The notes beneath the pieces are model-generated. The model was not told the DNA's origin. It did no database searches and saw nothing but the letters and a program-made list of their open reading frames with translations. A DNA stretch of 46,660 nt from Cylindrotheca closterium (taxonomy: Eukaryota > Bacillariophyta > Bacillariophyceae > Bacillariales > Bacillariaceae). Positions 20,328-30,576 of this stretch are shown one piece after another (the stretch's first letter is position 1; each line of letters begins with the position of its first letter). The translations under genes were made by a program, and so were the position numbers. The stretch covers positions 1 to 46,660 of the forward strand of contig CAKOGP040002225.1 in assembly GCA_933822405.4 (NCBI GenBank). The letters run 5' to 3'.

Positions 20328-22144
20328 GTTTTTTTAAAACTGAATTCTGGTTAGTAATGAGTCCTAATTGACAACCTCCAAAATGTGGTAAAACTTGAGA
20401 TTGTGAGACTTTGTCGAAATACTATCACTGTTTGAAATGTTAGTTTCCATAGGGCGTCACACCAATAGGAGGTTGTGGATAATATCTATGATATTCTACA
20501 ACCAAAGGTCCAAGAAGAATCCATTTTTTTTTTAAAAGATTTCGAATCGCTGATGGCTGGGTTGGGTGGTTGAGTTCGTGCTCATCCCTGATTGCGCTCG
20601 CCTTTGTTTGCAATGCGAGGACAAAGTTGAAAGTAGGAAGTTACAACCCGATCTCATATTGATTTCTGGGCGGAGTTACTCACTGAGGGATGCAGTGGTG
20701 GAAGCATCATCACATTCGAAGCTCAAGATGCATGCCCATGTTGCAGAGGCATGGAGCCGTCCACTGTATCATCCATGCTAGATAATGAGTGCATTCGTCG
20801 ATTCAAGCGAAATGCAATGTCAGTAGCATTTTAGTGTGTTCTTCAAAAAGCCTTCTGAAACCAGAAGCATATATATGCAATCTTGGGTTACTGGTCAAAC
20901 CCTCGAATGGCATTGAGACGGTGGCGAACTAATCAACAGCTTGCCGGTTGCTTGCAGATGGACCAACAAACTATCCGTATTCCGCCATTCACGACACCAC
21001 TTTATACTGGTGGTAAAGGGTTCCGAACCCCTGTGAATACAGTCAACAAATGCATCCGTGAGTACCGATTATCGTCTGTAACAGCCTCCTCAACGAGTAT
21101 AGGAGTCGAATAACGCCTTTTGACAGCAAGCACAGTTTTTTGTTGGTCCCATTGGTTCATACACTAAAGGAAAAGCAGATGAAAGACTTTCAGAGCAATA
21201 TGAAACAGATGATGGCGCGCTTGTGGATGAAGCCAAATCACCTGACTCCGATTGACGTAATGCACCGCACCGAATACATAGATTCCTAATGCTCGTGTCC
21301 TATGCGATGGTGATTGTGCGTGGCGCGCCGCGGCGCTCCAGCTTTGAACTCGAAAGGACCTCCTCTGTATGGTGCTAGCTACAAGGGCAATGCAAAGTTT
21401 GCCGACAGACATAGGGATGTCTACTTTGATCCATGTATTGAGGGCAAATGTGATGTATGATGCGACGTGGATTCCTCCGCTATGTCCGGAAATGCAGAGC
21501 TCCACCAACGAGCCCTTTTCTATGATTACTCCTAGTATGGTACGATTTCCACCAAGGGAGCAGTCAGCGATCAACTTGGAGGGAGTGGATACGAGGAATA
21601 TGTATAGTTCTCAAGGACCTGGAGGTACTGGTGGAGCAGCGGAAGTTTTCAGAGGCAGATGTTCAACGCTATAAGATGTCATGGGGGATCGTGAAAAGTT
21701 GGCTGTGCATATCAACTGTGGGATACTGATAATGTGTGGCATTTGGGAGGCTTGGACCAATTAAGCGAACTTCATTTACGACCGTTTTCTCTATATTAGT
21801 TATAGTTATTGTGCATTTTTCCATAGTGGCTGATAGTTCAATAGGGTGGTAGCTATCCATTATCAAATCTACTGTATGAAACGTACGTCATAAAATGGTG
21901 TACTTCCGGGTTCGCAACAAGTTTCAAGTCTCCGAACCCCCACACTGCGGTTGTAGGTACCAGTATCAGCAACGCGAAGTTCGATCTCCTCATATCGAAC
22001 TTCCATGTGCAAATATACTGACAGAAAGAGAGAGTTCTTCTTTCACTAATAATTCTCTATGGCTCTCTACTACTGGTAGTCCTAGTCGTCTAGAGTATAT
22101 CATAATAGAATACAGTATTATACTGTACTAGGTGCTACTATACT
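20328..22144. other. About 1.8 kb without a recognisable gene
   Basis: Open frames here are short, on both strands and overlapping (the longest, near 21164-21574, is 136 aa on the minus strand). None shows a domain, a splice structure or composition I recognise. The rest has a few palindromic patches (tactgtactaggt near 22120). It could hold decayed repeat sequence; I cannot assign a family. Confidence 0.5.
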
Positions 22145-22430
22145 TCTACAATAAGGCGTACAACGCTGTATGTTCCCGATGCCTCTTGACCCTTTCGTGA
22201 CTGACAATAATAATGCTCGTCTCAAACTATATTTCTTCTTCCCGAAACAATACGAGGCTGAAACATTGTTTGTATCCGATCAGCCATATATACGAGTATA
22301 TCGAACTTCCTTTTTTTTTTCCCAGGTGCTTGCTGCGCATTCCAGACCGTTTTGGGGTCAGTCAGTAATATAGCGACGATGGCACTGGATACGGAGAAGA
22401 TGCCCCTGCTGGTTGTGGAGCTGGTTATCT
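22145..22430 (-). pseudogene. C-terminal remnant of an MRLP-family gene
   Basis: Read on the minus strand, the sequence matches the end of the intact family gene: GASSP, then a stop inside what was SLTDTDRSGM, then PKRSGMR, KHL, a shifted FSA...L, and a terminal EEE-type end before a stop. At the DNA level ggtgcttg...cgcattccagaccg and gaagatgcccc align with 30118-30180. It has an in-frame stop and indels. The N-terminal half was not found upstream, where element C lies about 300 bp away. Confidence 0.55.
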
Positions 22431-22729
22431 GCAAAGTGGCCCGTCTTCTTTTCCCAGGGCAGCTTTGCTAACTACTTCGTGGGTGTGTGAAAACTGAGAT
22501 GTACACGTGTACGGTGGGGTTTGGTGTTCGCGGGTGTGAACAATTAAAGCTATTTAATTAGTATTCATTTTCGTGTAGCTCTGTGAAGCTCAGTGTCGCA
22601 CCATTATGTCGCAGTTTACGACGAAAATCAAGTGAACCCGTTTTCACGACTTTCCGACCCGCCGAACGTGCCAGCGTGAAAAAAGTGTTTCTACACGAGC
22701 CGAAAAATGAAAAAACCCATTCGGCTGGC
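22431..22729. other. Intergenic next to element C, no gene seen
   Basis: The stretch has short inverted fragments (tgtacacgtgtac at 22500-22512; cgtgtagctctgtg and ctacacgagc). I see no coding frame. The sequence just before element C (ccagccgaatggg on the minus strand) is not shared with the flanks of A or B. Confidence 0.4.
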
Positions 22730-23120
22730 ACCTATCTATAGCCAACGGGCGCCTACCGCCTGGTTTCTTCCAGGAGTGAGGGATTCTTTCTTGGTGTGAC
22801 TCTGGTGGGTTGTGGTGTGAAGCTGGTCTTTTGGATTGCGCGCGAAGCGTGCGGTTCCAGAAGACCAGTCTTTGATATCCCGCAAAGCGGAATATCAGAG
22901 ACTTGCTTGCCTACTAGGTCATGCATTGATGCAAATTGCAGCAATGCATGGCCTAACAGGGATGTGGAGGGAGGGAAAGAAAGAAATAAACGTATTTCTT
23001 GATGTATACTCGCACACAAGTTCGATAAATTGATCGGACTTGGTGTTGCGGAGCAATGATCAATGATGTTGAAACGTCGTTCGACCGTCGTCAGTATGAT
23101 GAAAGGAATCCAATGATTCG
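22730..23120 (-). repeat. Hairpin-array element, copy C
   Basis: It is the same element as A and B, in reverse orientation. On the minus strand: the left end gacgacggtcgaacgacg, a pyrimidine tract, H2 at 22960-22909 (ccatgcattg / caatgcatg, closed by ccctgttagg and cctagtagg), H3 at 22901-22866 (tctctgatattccgc / gcgggatatc), H4 at 22867-22823 (ctggtctt ... aagaccag with an inner cgcacgc loop), the linker cttcacaccacaacccacca at 22822-22803, and H5 near 22743-22731. All stems differ from those of A and B while the linkers match. No protein is encoded. Confidence 0.75.
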
Positions 23121-24231
23121 TTCTCAAGCTTTCGTCTACGTTTTAGAGAAATCAAAATCGGAAACCCAAAATCATGGTCAATTTCCGGCTGCCCAAATCC
23201 GAAACCGTTTTTTGAGATTTGGTCCGAAATGGTATGCCTCGAGGCCTTTTTTGATAGATTCACCACAAGAAAATCGATGCACAGCTAACAGTAGCTATAG
23301 ACTGTTATCCTCTATCTTGATTACATGCAGTGGTTTGAGCACATTGGTTTCTTTGGTTTCTTTGGTCTCCGAATTGACCACTGAATCCCCAACAACAATT
23401 TCGAAAGTTGGTTTTGGAACTCTCGCCAAGTCCCCATGCACTAGAAGTGGTAGCTGTGGCTGTAAGATATCCTATTGGTGCGGGTGGAGACTTGAATACG
23501 CGTGGATGGCGTCTTCTGCTGTCCCTTCACGACAATCAACGACATTCAATCAAACCTTGATATTGATTTGATTCCTTCATGGTAGCACTTTGAGCGTTTC
23601 AGGTGGTAATCCTAATGCCAAACGAAAGTCGATACCCACCGATATATATACCACGCTATCATCTGTATTTCATGTTTAAGATTGGTCCCAATCATGCCCC
23701 AATGAACTTGTTCTAATGAATTTCTTCTGATGAGTCGCCCTGTGAGGTCCGGAAAGGGCCCAACAGGCAGAAAGTTTGAAGTCTCTAAACAAAATCGTAA
23801 TTGCAAATATAGACACCTCTACTATAGATAAACATCACACAATTGCTGGCTGAAGTAGCAGTATTTGTAATCACAACGTCCTCTTTTCGTATGGTTTGGG
23901 CCCTTCCTCTGCTAATAGTCGAATGGGTCAGTTGGATCTGACTCGATCGACCACCACGCAATGGGTGATGGGTGATGGGTGATTGGTGATTGTTCTTGAC
24001 AGCCACAATCAAACGAAACAAAACCTGCAGCAATCGCACGGTATAGGGGACTAAGAGATAACTATGCAGCGACCAAGAATACTCTGCCTGACCCTAAGTT
24101 ACTACTGTCGGCTACTTTGTTGATACTTCCAACCAACTTCTGTTGTGCGGTAACAGCTAGTATTTAAACTAACAAAAGCATGCATCTGCTAGGTATTATT
24201 ATTCTGTTGCCATGATCTCCCATCATAGAAT
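23121..24231. other. About 1.1 kb without a recognisable gene
   Basis: The longest plus-strand frame starts inside element C and has no recognisable domain. A tandem gggtgat/ggtgatt repeat lies at about 23964-23992, and ggtttctttggtttctttgg at 23346-23365. I see nothing else that I can name. Confidence 0.5.
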
Positions 24232-24753
24232 CTATAACCATTCGACACATGGGTAGTCTCTTTCCTCTAAGATGCACCTTCGTTCACTTCGACAATACCG
24301 ACCGGGTGTACAGGAACTGCATGCACCCCATTTCTCAGGATAGCACAATACTCTGTCGTATTGTATGAAGAAACGAGGTTGATGGTTATCATCGAAGAAT
24401 TCGTCCCTTGATGGCTTTCGATTATAGCACAACTGTTCATTGTCCTTGCAAACAGGAAATCTTGATTGATCGCATGGTCCCAGTTGGGGGATGCCATTGG
24501 CATCGAAACTATTTTCGCAAGAATCTCGGTCTGGCCAAAAGGGATCCATCGTTACTTGGAGGTTTCGTCTCACGTTCTAAATTTGTGGTTAATGCACGAT
24601 GGAAAAGCAGTGAGTCGAGGGGAATCTTTCGGTATCAAGCATGTATTTTTTCATTCCTCAGTTTCTATCAGCACTTACAACGTCGTCACTTGCAGTCACA
24701 GATGCCGACAGGAATGTTACTGCAGCAAGAATAATGGAAAAAGCTTTGACCAT
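24232..24753 (-). CDS. Secreted cysteine-rich protein, unknown
   Basis: Two exons (24753-24679 and 24576-24232) encode 139 aa. The intron has a GTAAGT donor and a TTTAG acceptor in phase 0. Exon 1 is almost exactly a signal peptide (MVKAFSIILAAVTFLSASVT, cleavage after an A-x-A-like site). The mature part has about a dozen cysteines, crowded toward the C-terminus (CYPEKWGACSSCTPGRYC), plus DPFWPDRDSCENSF and a CVEWL end. The pattern suggests a disulfide-stabilised extracellular or wall-associated protein. I do not recognise the family. It stands alone in a repeat-rich stretch. Confidence 0.72.
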
Positions 24754-25233
24754 TGTGTATTTTCTTGTGTATCAATTTCTAAAAGTGCAGTCGTCGAAAA
24801 TGCAAATTGCTTTGGCTTGTTGCTTTGGCTGTTGACGGATTGCTTTTTGCCTCTATTGTGTCTTGTTTCTTGCCAACTTTTATGGAGCAGTCCCGCGAGG
24901 ACAAAAACAGTCCGTGCCGGCGTCCGTTTTCAGGAAAACCCGTTTTCGAAGCCGGATTTCCCGAAAACGGGTTGGGGCAAAACGGACTCGCATAGAATCG
25001 GCCTTTTATGTCTGCTTTTTCTACTATTTGTAGACCCTACCGGTACCACCACTACCCTCCTCGAGGCAGGGTCGCACGCGTAGGGCCGCTGAATATTTTT
25101 ACTGCTGCATCTAAACGAATACATCATCGTTACCCATCAACAAAATTCCAACTATAGATACTACGATTAAGACGTATATATTAATATATACACGTACCTA
25201 TCAAGAAATGTGTCGAAATACTCATACCTTGAA
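24754..25233. other. Intergenic with a 66-nt hairpin
   Basis: This is the upstream region of the secreted protein gene. At 24922-24987 a double inverted repeat (gtccgtttt / aaaacggac outside, acccgttttcg / cgaaaacgggt inside) can fold into one long hairpin. Elsewhere I see AT-rich sequence with no gene. Confidence 0.65.
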
Positions 25234-26868
25234 CCTTCGGATCTGTGATACACAATTTTAAAACTGTGCAGTTTTAAAACTGAGTGACGCAGTTTCAAAA
25301 CTGAGATTATGGTCACAGCAATCTTAAAACTGGCACAAGCCAGCCACGCCCTAACCTTTGTTCCCACTATTTCTGCAGAGGTTGTTATCTAAAGCGGTTC
25401 TGATTCTGTACTGTAGTGGTGGAAGCTACCAGGTACGAAGACAAGCAACCCCTCCGTAGTTGTAGGTCCAGCCCAGCACTAAAAACGCAACCTCAGTTTT
25501 CATCTCTTGTGCTGCCGTAGCATGGACTCATCGTTTTCAGAGTCAATTCTTGCTTTCATATGAAGAGGAAGAAAGAGTTCTTTGAGATGTCCTTAAGTGG
25601 CCCATCTGTAGTAGATGACGAGAATCCGCAGACTCACTCTTCATCGAGGGAGAAGAAAAACGATCTCCAAAATGTCCACGAAAGAGCAAGTTGGATATTA
25701 TGCAATAATTCATTTTTCACTAGGGAATCTGGAGATAGTTGTTCCTATTATTGAAGTAGTGCTCAAAGCCATGTTCTACATAAGTTATGGGTGCTACGGA
25801 ATGCTCGATAGATGCAGTCGGAGATAGGCATGCGCGTCCCTCCGCGCAGGGATTAACACCTATTTTCGATTTCTATCAAGAGCATAGGTGGAAAACGAAT
25901 CTCGATTTATATCGCGTAACCACCTCAATTTATATCGCGTAAAACTGCTTTAACCACGAGAACGACAGCCTGAAAATATGCAGCAAAATGGCTTTTACAG
26001 GATATCCCAAACTAGGTCACTTTTGAATTTCGATATAGATGATAACATATTATATATATGTACACGTTTAGACCTGTTTAACAAAAGTAGTCATTTAACA
26101 TTTTTTATGTGAAATAATTAGGGATTTAACACTTTTATTTCACTCTGAGATTTCTGTGTAGCAAATGTACCATGTTCTACGCCCGATAGCGAAACACATG
26201 GGTTCGCACATTTTTCTCACTGATCCAAGCCTTGGTCGTCCGAGGTGTGTAGGGACACACAAGTTTTAACTCCTCCGGAGCCGGCTGGAAGAGTGGACTG
26301 CTTTACTCCTTATGATCCGAGGAGACGAAATGGAGGTGTCAAACAACGATAACATGGAGATAGCAAACGGAAAACGAGCACAACATCGATAGAGTGACAC
26401 GATGGTTGAGGAGTTTCCATGATGAATTGAATATGATCCAAAGTAGAACGTCGTACCAATCCTACCTAATAGTCTTTGGGTCATTTGGTAAATTTTTGAA
26501 AGCTTGAAGGGTGAAAACGACAGTATTTTACATGAAATGATGATCGTAGAGCATAGTACATTGTCTACACAGAAATCTCAGAGTGAAATAGAAGTGTTAA
26601 ATCCTTAATTATTTCACATAAAAAGTGTTAAATGACTACTTTTGTTAAACAGGTCTAAACGTGTACGTGTACCGTACATCACATCTGACTGCGCAATGAC
26701 TATGGGTACCCTGGTACGCGGTATTTCCGGAAGTTCGTAAAATGACTACGCCCGTCAAGCCACCACTTCTGAGATTGTGAAAGTTTTTTAGCTTTCTCAG
26801 TTTTGAAACTGCGTCACTCAGTTTTTTAAAACTGCACAGTTAAAATTGCGTGTGCCACAGATCCGAAG
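25234..26868. repeat. Nested inverted repeats (outer about 75 bp, inner 115 bp)
   Basis: Outer arms at about 25234-25307 and 26868-26796 share cttcggatctgtg ... ctgtgcagttttaaa ... actgagtgacgcagtttc with small indels. Inner arms at 26060-26174 and 26666-26552 are 115 bp each with about six mismatches (gtacacgtttagacctgttt ... tttctgtgtag). Between the inner arms lie 377 bp without a supported gene. The inner pair looks like a non-autonomous terminal-inverted-repeat element. I could not see a clear target-site duplication. The right outer arm ends 81 bp before the next gene's ATG. Confidence 0.8.
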
Positions 26869-26949
26869 CCCACAGCACACACGCAACCACTTTTTTTTAC
26901 AATACCTCTCATTTCATCATAGTAGCAGCATCAAGGAGCATCTGTAGAG

Positions 26950-28464
26950 ATGTCAGAAAACATGGACCCTCAGCGGGCAAATGAGAAAATAATTGCTGAT
27001 GAACTAAGCAAGATCTCCTTCAAGGAACGAGAGGAGGCTTACGAAGATATTCATGGTGTTAGCGACCAGGGCAAGGAGACATCAGAATTAATAGAATCCT
27101 CCCTCGGACAAATGCAACATTACCTGAAGTCTCTCAGTGACAAATACGCCTACGACGTTGCAGAATCCCTGTCTAAGGATTATGTTACCGATCGTGGACT
27201 CCGACTGAAGTTTCTGAGAGCTTCGCTTTTCGACCCAAAGGAGGCAGCTTCCCGAATGGCCGGGTACTTTCGCCACAAGCTTGATCTGTTTGGATGGGAA
27301 AAACTGGTTAAGAACATTACTTTTGAAGATCTTGGCGAAGATTCAATGGAGGCGATATCACAGGGAATGATGCACCAAATCTTACCTTCTCGGGATACCC
27401 AAGGACGGGCTGTAATCTGTGGGTCGCATAGATTATTCCATGACCAAGTTGTCAGATACAAGGACCCAGTGAAAACGTTGACAAAAGCTTTCTGGTATGT
27501 GTTCACGTCTGTTGCTGACGACGAAGAGACTCAGAAAAAAGGTGAGTACGCTGAACCAAGGAATCGTGGTAAGCATGTTTCTGTTTTTGGTATGGAAATG
27601 CCGCTCAATAACTATTGTTGAAGGTTTTGTTTTTGTGAGTTACGCCATCGACTCGGGTCACCCATCTGATGCCACCCGGCGAGCAGCCGCACAAAGTTGT
27701 GCTATCATAGGCAGAAGTTTACCAGCGAGAGCGACCGCGGTGCATTTTTGCTTGGATTCGCAAGAAGAGGCGGCGCTATGGAGGGTGATGATTTTGAGCT
27801 CTCCAACCTATACTCGAGTGCGAATTAGGACACATTACGGTAGGTTGATGACGGATCTAGTCGAGAATTCAATGCGATCTCTTATCCTTTTAATCTCTCC
27901 GTTGCAGGTTCGCACAATGAGACCAAATTCAGATTAATGTCATTTGGTGTACCGATCAACGATTTTCCCTTCTTAGAAAGAGGCGAGGTGAAGAAGGCTA
28001 ATCATTTTAAGTGGATAGAACGACGGAAACGAAAAGAGGAGTATTTGAGAACCCGTTCTCTTCCAAAGAATGCCATTGACATTCCATCAAGAGTTGATGT
28101 GATTCTTGGTCGAGGTACTCCTTTCAATAGTCATCCTGGGAATAAGCGTCTCCATGAGATCGTTGCGGACCATTATGATGAGTATGATAGAGAGACGCGT
28201 GTGGGAAAGACAAAGCTAGCTGAGATGATTGTTGTCATGGTTCATGAATATGGAGGGAAATTTATGAAGCTGGATGACGAATGCGGCATGTGGATCGAGT
28301 TGGCTTCTCTAGATGCGAGGAACAAAGTTGCTCACTCTTTCCGACGGAAGCGGGGGTTTGCAGTGAAAGGGCCCGAGGCAGTAAAGGTAGCTACTGGGGA
28401 AGACTGCGGATGCGACAACAAGCGATTGCGAGCAAGCCGAACGAAGCTGGATATGGCATCTTAG
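26950..28464 (+). CDS. CRAL-TRIO-like protein fused to DUF6824
   Basis: Three exons (26950-27541, 27624-27839, 27908-28464) encode about 454 aa. Both introns (82 and 68 bp) have GT...AG ends and keep the frame. Residues about 80-250 carry the SEC14/CRAL-TRIO lead-in (LRLKFLRASLFDPKEAASRM, then ILPSRDTQGRAVI), a fold that binds small lipids in a pocket. After a linker, residues about 345-435 form a DUF6824 domain (DVILGRGTPFNSHPGNKRL ... GKTKLAEMIV ... ARNKVAHSFRRKR). DUF6824 is very common in diatoms and of unknown function; its basic end suggests nucleic-acid or nuclear contact, which is inference. The right arm of the inverted repeat sits in its promoter. Confidence 0.82.
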
Positions 28465-28846
28465 GGAGAGCTGTGCCAGATTTTTAGAGCTAATCCCAAC
28501 CGGGGGCAATGGTGTATTTCGAATACTGTATCTATTCACATTTAATTTTAATCTACATTGCACGGAACACGTGCCTTAGAATGCCAAATTGAAAATCTAA
28601 AGCGGCACATTTTGGTTTCACCAAACTTCAAGCTCTTGTCAAATCTAACTGGAAAACCAAAGGGTGGGTGGACACTGTGTGCGCTCTATTTGTTGCGAGC
28701 AATCGGCAACCGGCGTGCAATTATAAGCCTAGAAATGCCAATTTCCAACAGTTCCACTGTTCCAGGTCACCGATTCGATTCATTCATCCCTGTCCCAATT
28801 TGCCTCCCAAAATGGACGTCATTCATACATTATGACAAGAATCGTC
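28465..28846. other. Intergenic, no gene seen
   Basis: This is the 3' flank shared by the DUF6824 gene and the MRLP pseudogene. The block gccaatttccaacagtt near 28735 recurs as ccgatttccaacagtt near 30040, so it is part of the MRLP duplication. Confidence 0.5.
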
Positions 28847-29495
28847 TCAAACTTCTTCTTCCAGCAACAAGGCTGAAAAGGTGTATCCGCTCAACTCCTT
28901 TTTCAGGTGCTTGCGCATCCCTGACCGTTTGGTATCAGTCAGTGGCGACGAGATTGGTGAAGATACCCCTATTAATCGTGGGGATGGTTGTATAGTACTG
29001 GTATACCACGGCTGTCATCCGTGTTGTCTTCTACGAAGACGGATGGGCTTATGTTTTGGCGATACAAGGATGCTGCAATGTCGTCTTCATCGTCAATGTA
29101 TTCGACGGTTGCTTTGCTGCCCCGAAGAGAATCGATATCGCTAGTATCAACATCTTGAAAGAAAGAGCGTGTCGATCCTTGGTTGTAAGATTGCTCCTCG
29201 TCCTCATCGCCCATGGGAAGTTTCTTTGACCACTGTCTGATAAGCTTATTGCGGCGTTTTAGGTTTTCTTGCCATCCAGAGGATGATGATGCTGATGATG
29301 AAGCTGATGATCTCGAAGAGGAATAAGAAGAATCTCGAGCACCTAGTATGGTGAAACAAAGCTTGGTAATGATGACGATGATGCATATGATCTCGAAGAG
29401 GAATAATAATTTCGAGCGCCTAGCGGCGAAACAAAGCTTGGTGTTCTTGGCGTGGCGGGTGCCTTTAGATTGGGCGAGTTGTTGGGGAGTCTCAT
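28847..29495 (-). pseudogene. MRLP-family pseudogene, two frameshifts
   Basis: It starts MRLPNNSPNLKAPATPRTP like the intact copy at 30576. A segment of about 75 bp (PSFVSP ... SSSRS) is then tandemly duplicated, and the second copy shifts the frame into a stop. The next frame reads SSGWQENLKRRNKLIRQWSK, then VEYIDDEDDIAAS, and stops early at 28972. The expected C-terminal part (GVSSP ... RSGMRKHLKKELSG) follows in yet another frame up to the stop at 28847. Two frame breaks at different places argue for a true pseudogene, although a spliced product cannot be excluded. It is a near-tandem duplicate of the intact gene about 560 bp away. Confidence 0.7.
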
Positions 29496-30057
29496 GGTTC
29501 TATTGTTCTCGAAGGTTTGCCACCCTTTTTATGTTTGGTTTTATGGCAACCAGAAATACAAAAGCGTCAGTTGGTAGTGATGGATGATTCGAAAACAATA
29601 CTGCAGACACTATCTTCGAGCGCTTTTAAACAAAAGAGCTATTATTGCTCCAGGCTTAGTTGTTTGGAATCGAAATGCGTCTGCGGCTATATTCCAAACA
29701 AATGATGATGCCAACTCGAAATAATCGAAGAATGAAGGGATGACCCCGCCATATCTACTTCAAACCAACAAAGGACAATTGAATATGACATGGACTACCA
29801 GGTTCACAAGACATCAGGGTAAAAATAAAATCGTTTGCAATCGGGCTCTACTACTGTTCAATTCAAAATCGCAGAATGAATGCATAGACTACTAAGTTCA
29901 CAAGACATCAGTGTAGAAATAAAATATTTTCAATTGGGCTGTACTAGCCTAGTGCACATATTGTTATAGTCCCTATTGCAGTATACATAATATTTTATCG
30001 CCGCCTCGTTGTCGTAAAGCATGCCATGTTGACAGGAATTCCGATTTCCAACAGTTC
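29496..30057. repeat. Intergenic with a 66-bp direct repeat
   Basis: Bases about 29792-29857 recur at 29886-29951 (ggttcacaagacatcag ... aaataaaat ... tcgggct / ttgggct) with several mismatches. The part just upstream of the pseudogene shares ttggaatcgaaa with the upstream region of the intact copy at 30730. No gene is seen. Confidence 0.65.
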
Positions 30058-30576
30058 TCAATCATCGTCTTCCAGCAACAAGGCTGCAAAGTTGTGTCCG
30101 CTCCATTGCTTTTGAAGGTGCTTGCGCATTCCAGACCGGTCTGTGTCAGTCAATGACAACGCCATTGGTGAAGATACCCCATCTGGTCGGAGAGATGGCC
30201 TTGGGTTACAGCCATTCTTGTTGGATGGGTTGTTCTCACAACGAAAGAAGGATGCTGCAATGTCATCTTCATCGTCAATGTAGTCGATGAATGTTTTGCT
30301 GTCCCAAAGAGAATCGACTACACTATCATGATCTTGAAAGAAAGAAGGCCGTAGTGATCGTAGTGAACCACTGCTGCTTGATGGCTCTTCGTCATCGCCT
30401 TCCAAGGGGAGTCTTTCTGACCACTTTTTGACAAGCTTGTTGTGGAGTTTTTGTTTTTCTTGCCATCCAGAGGACGATCTCGAAGAGGAACCTGCAACTA
30501 TTGTTGGTGACACAAAGCTTCGTGGGGTGACGGGTGTTTTTTGAAGGGACGAGCGGTTATTATTGGGGAGTCTCAT
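30058..30576 (-). CDS. MRLP-family protein, intact copy
   Basis: A single exon encodes 172 aa with an ATG start. It is hydrophilic, with no signal peptide or membrane segment. Three parts recur in the family: an N-terminal MRLPNN followed by LQKTPVTP and a Ser run, a middle SGWQEKQKLHNKLVKKWSE with amphipathic character, and a C-terminal FIDYIDDEDDIAASFF ... TDTDRSGMRKHLQKQWSG ending in EDDD. The SGMRKHL part is the best conserved across the broken copies. I do not know its function. It is the only copy here without a frame break apart from the diverged one at 19980. Its upstream DNA contains the decayed end of a second copy of the zinc-type gene. Confidence 0.65.
   Translation of the reverse strand: MRLPNNNRSSLQKTPVTPRSFVSPTIVAGSSSRSSSGWQEKQKLHNKLVKKWSERLPLEGDDEEPSSSSGSLRSLRPSFFQDHDSVVDSLWDSKTFIDYIDDEDDIAASFFRCENNPSNKNGCNPRPSLRPDGVSSPMALSLTDTDRSGMRKHLQKQWSGHNFAALLLEDDD

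Noticed and set aside
21164..21674. Overlapping frames of about 100-136 aa on both strands
   Set aside because: Neither strand shows a domain or splice signals; possible old repeat, but no transposase motif that I can point to.
23056..23571. 171-aa plus-strand frame
   Set aside because: It begins inside hairpin element C and has low-complexity Ser/Thr/Val runs with no domain; it looks like chance.
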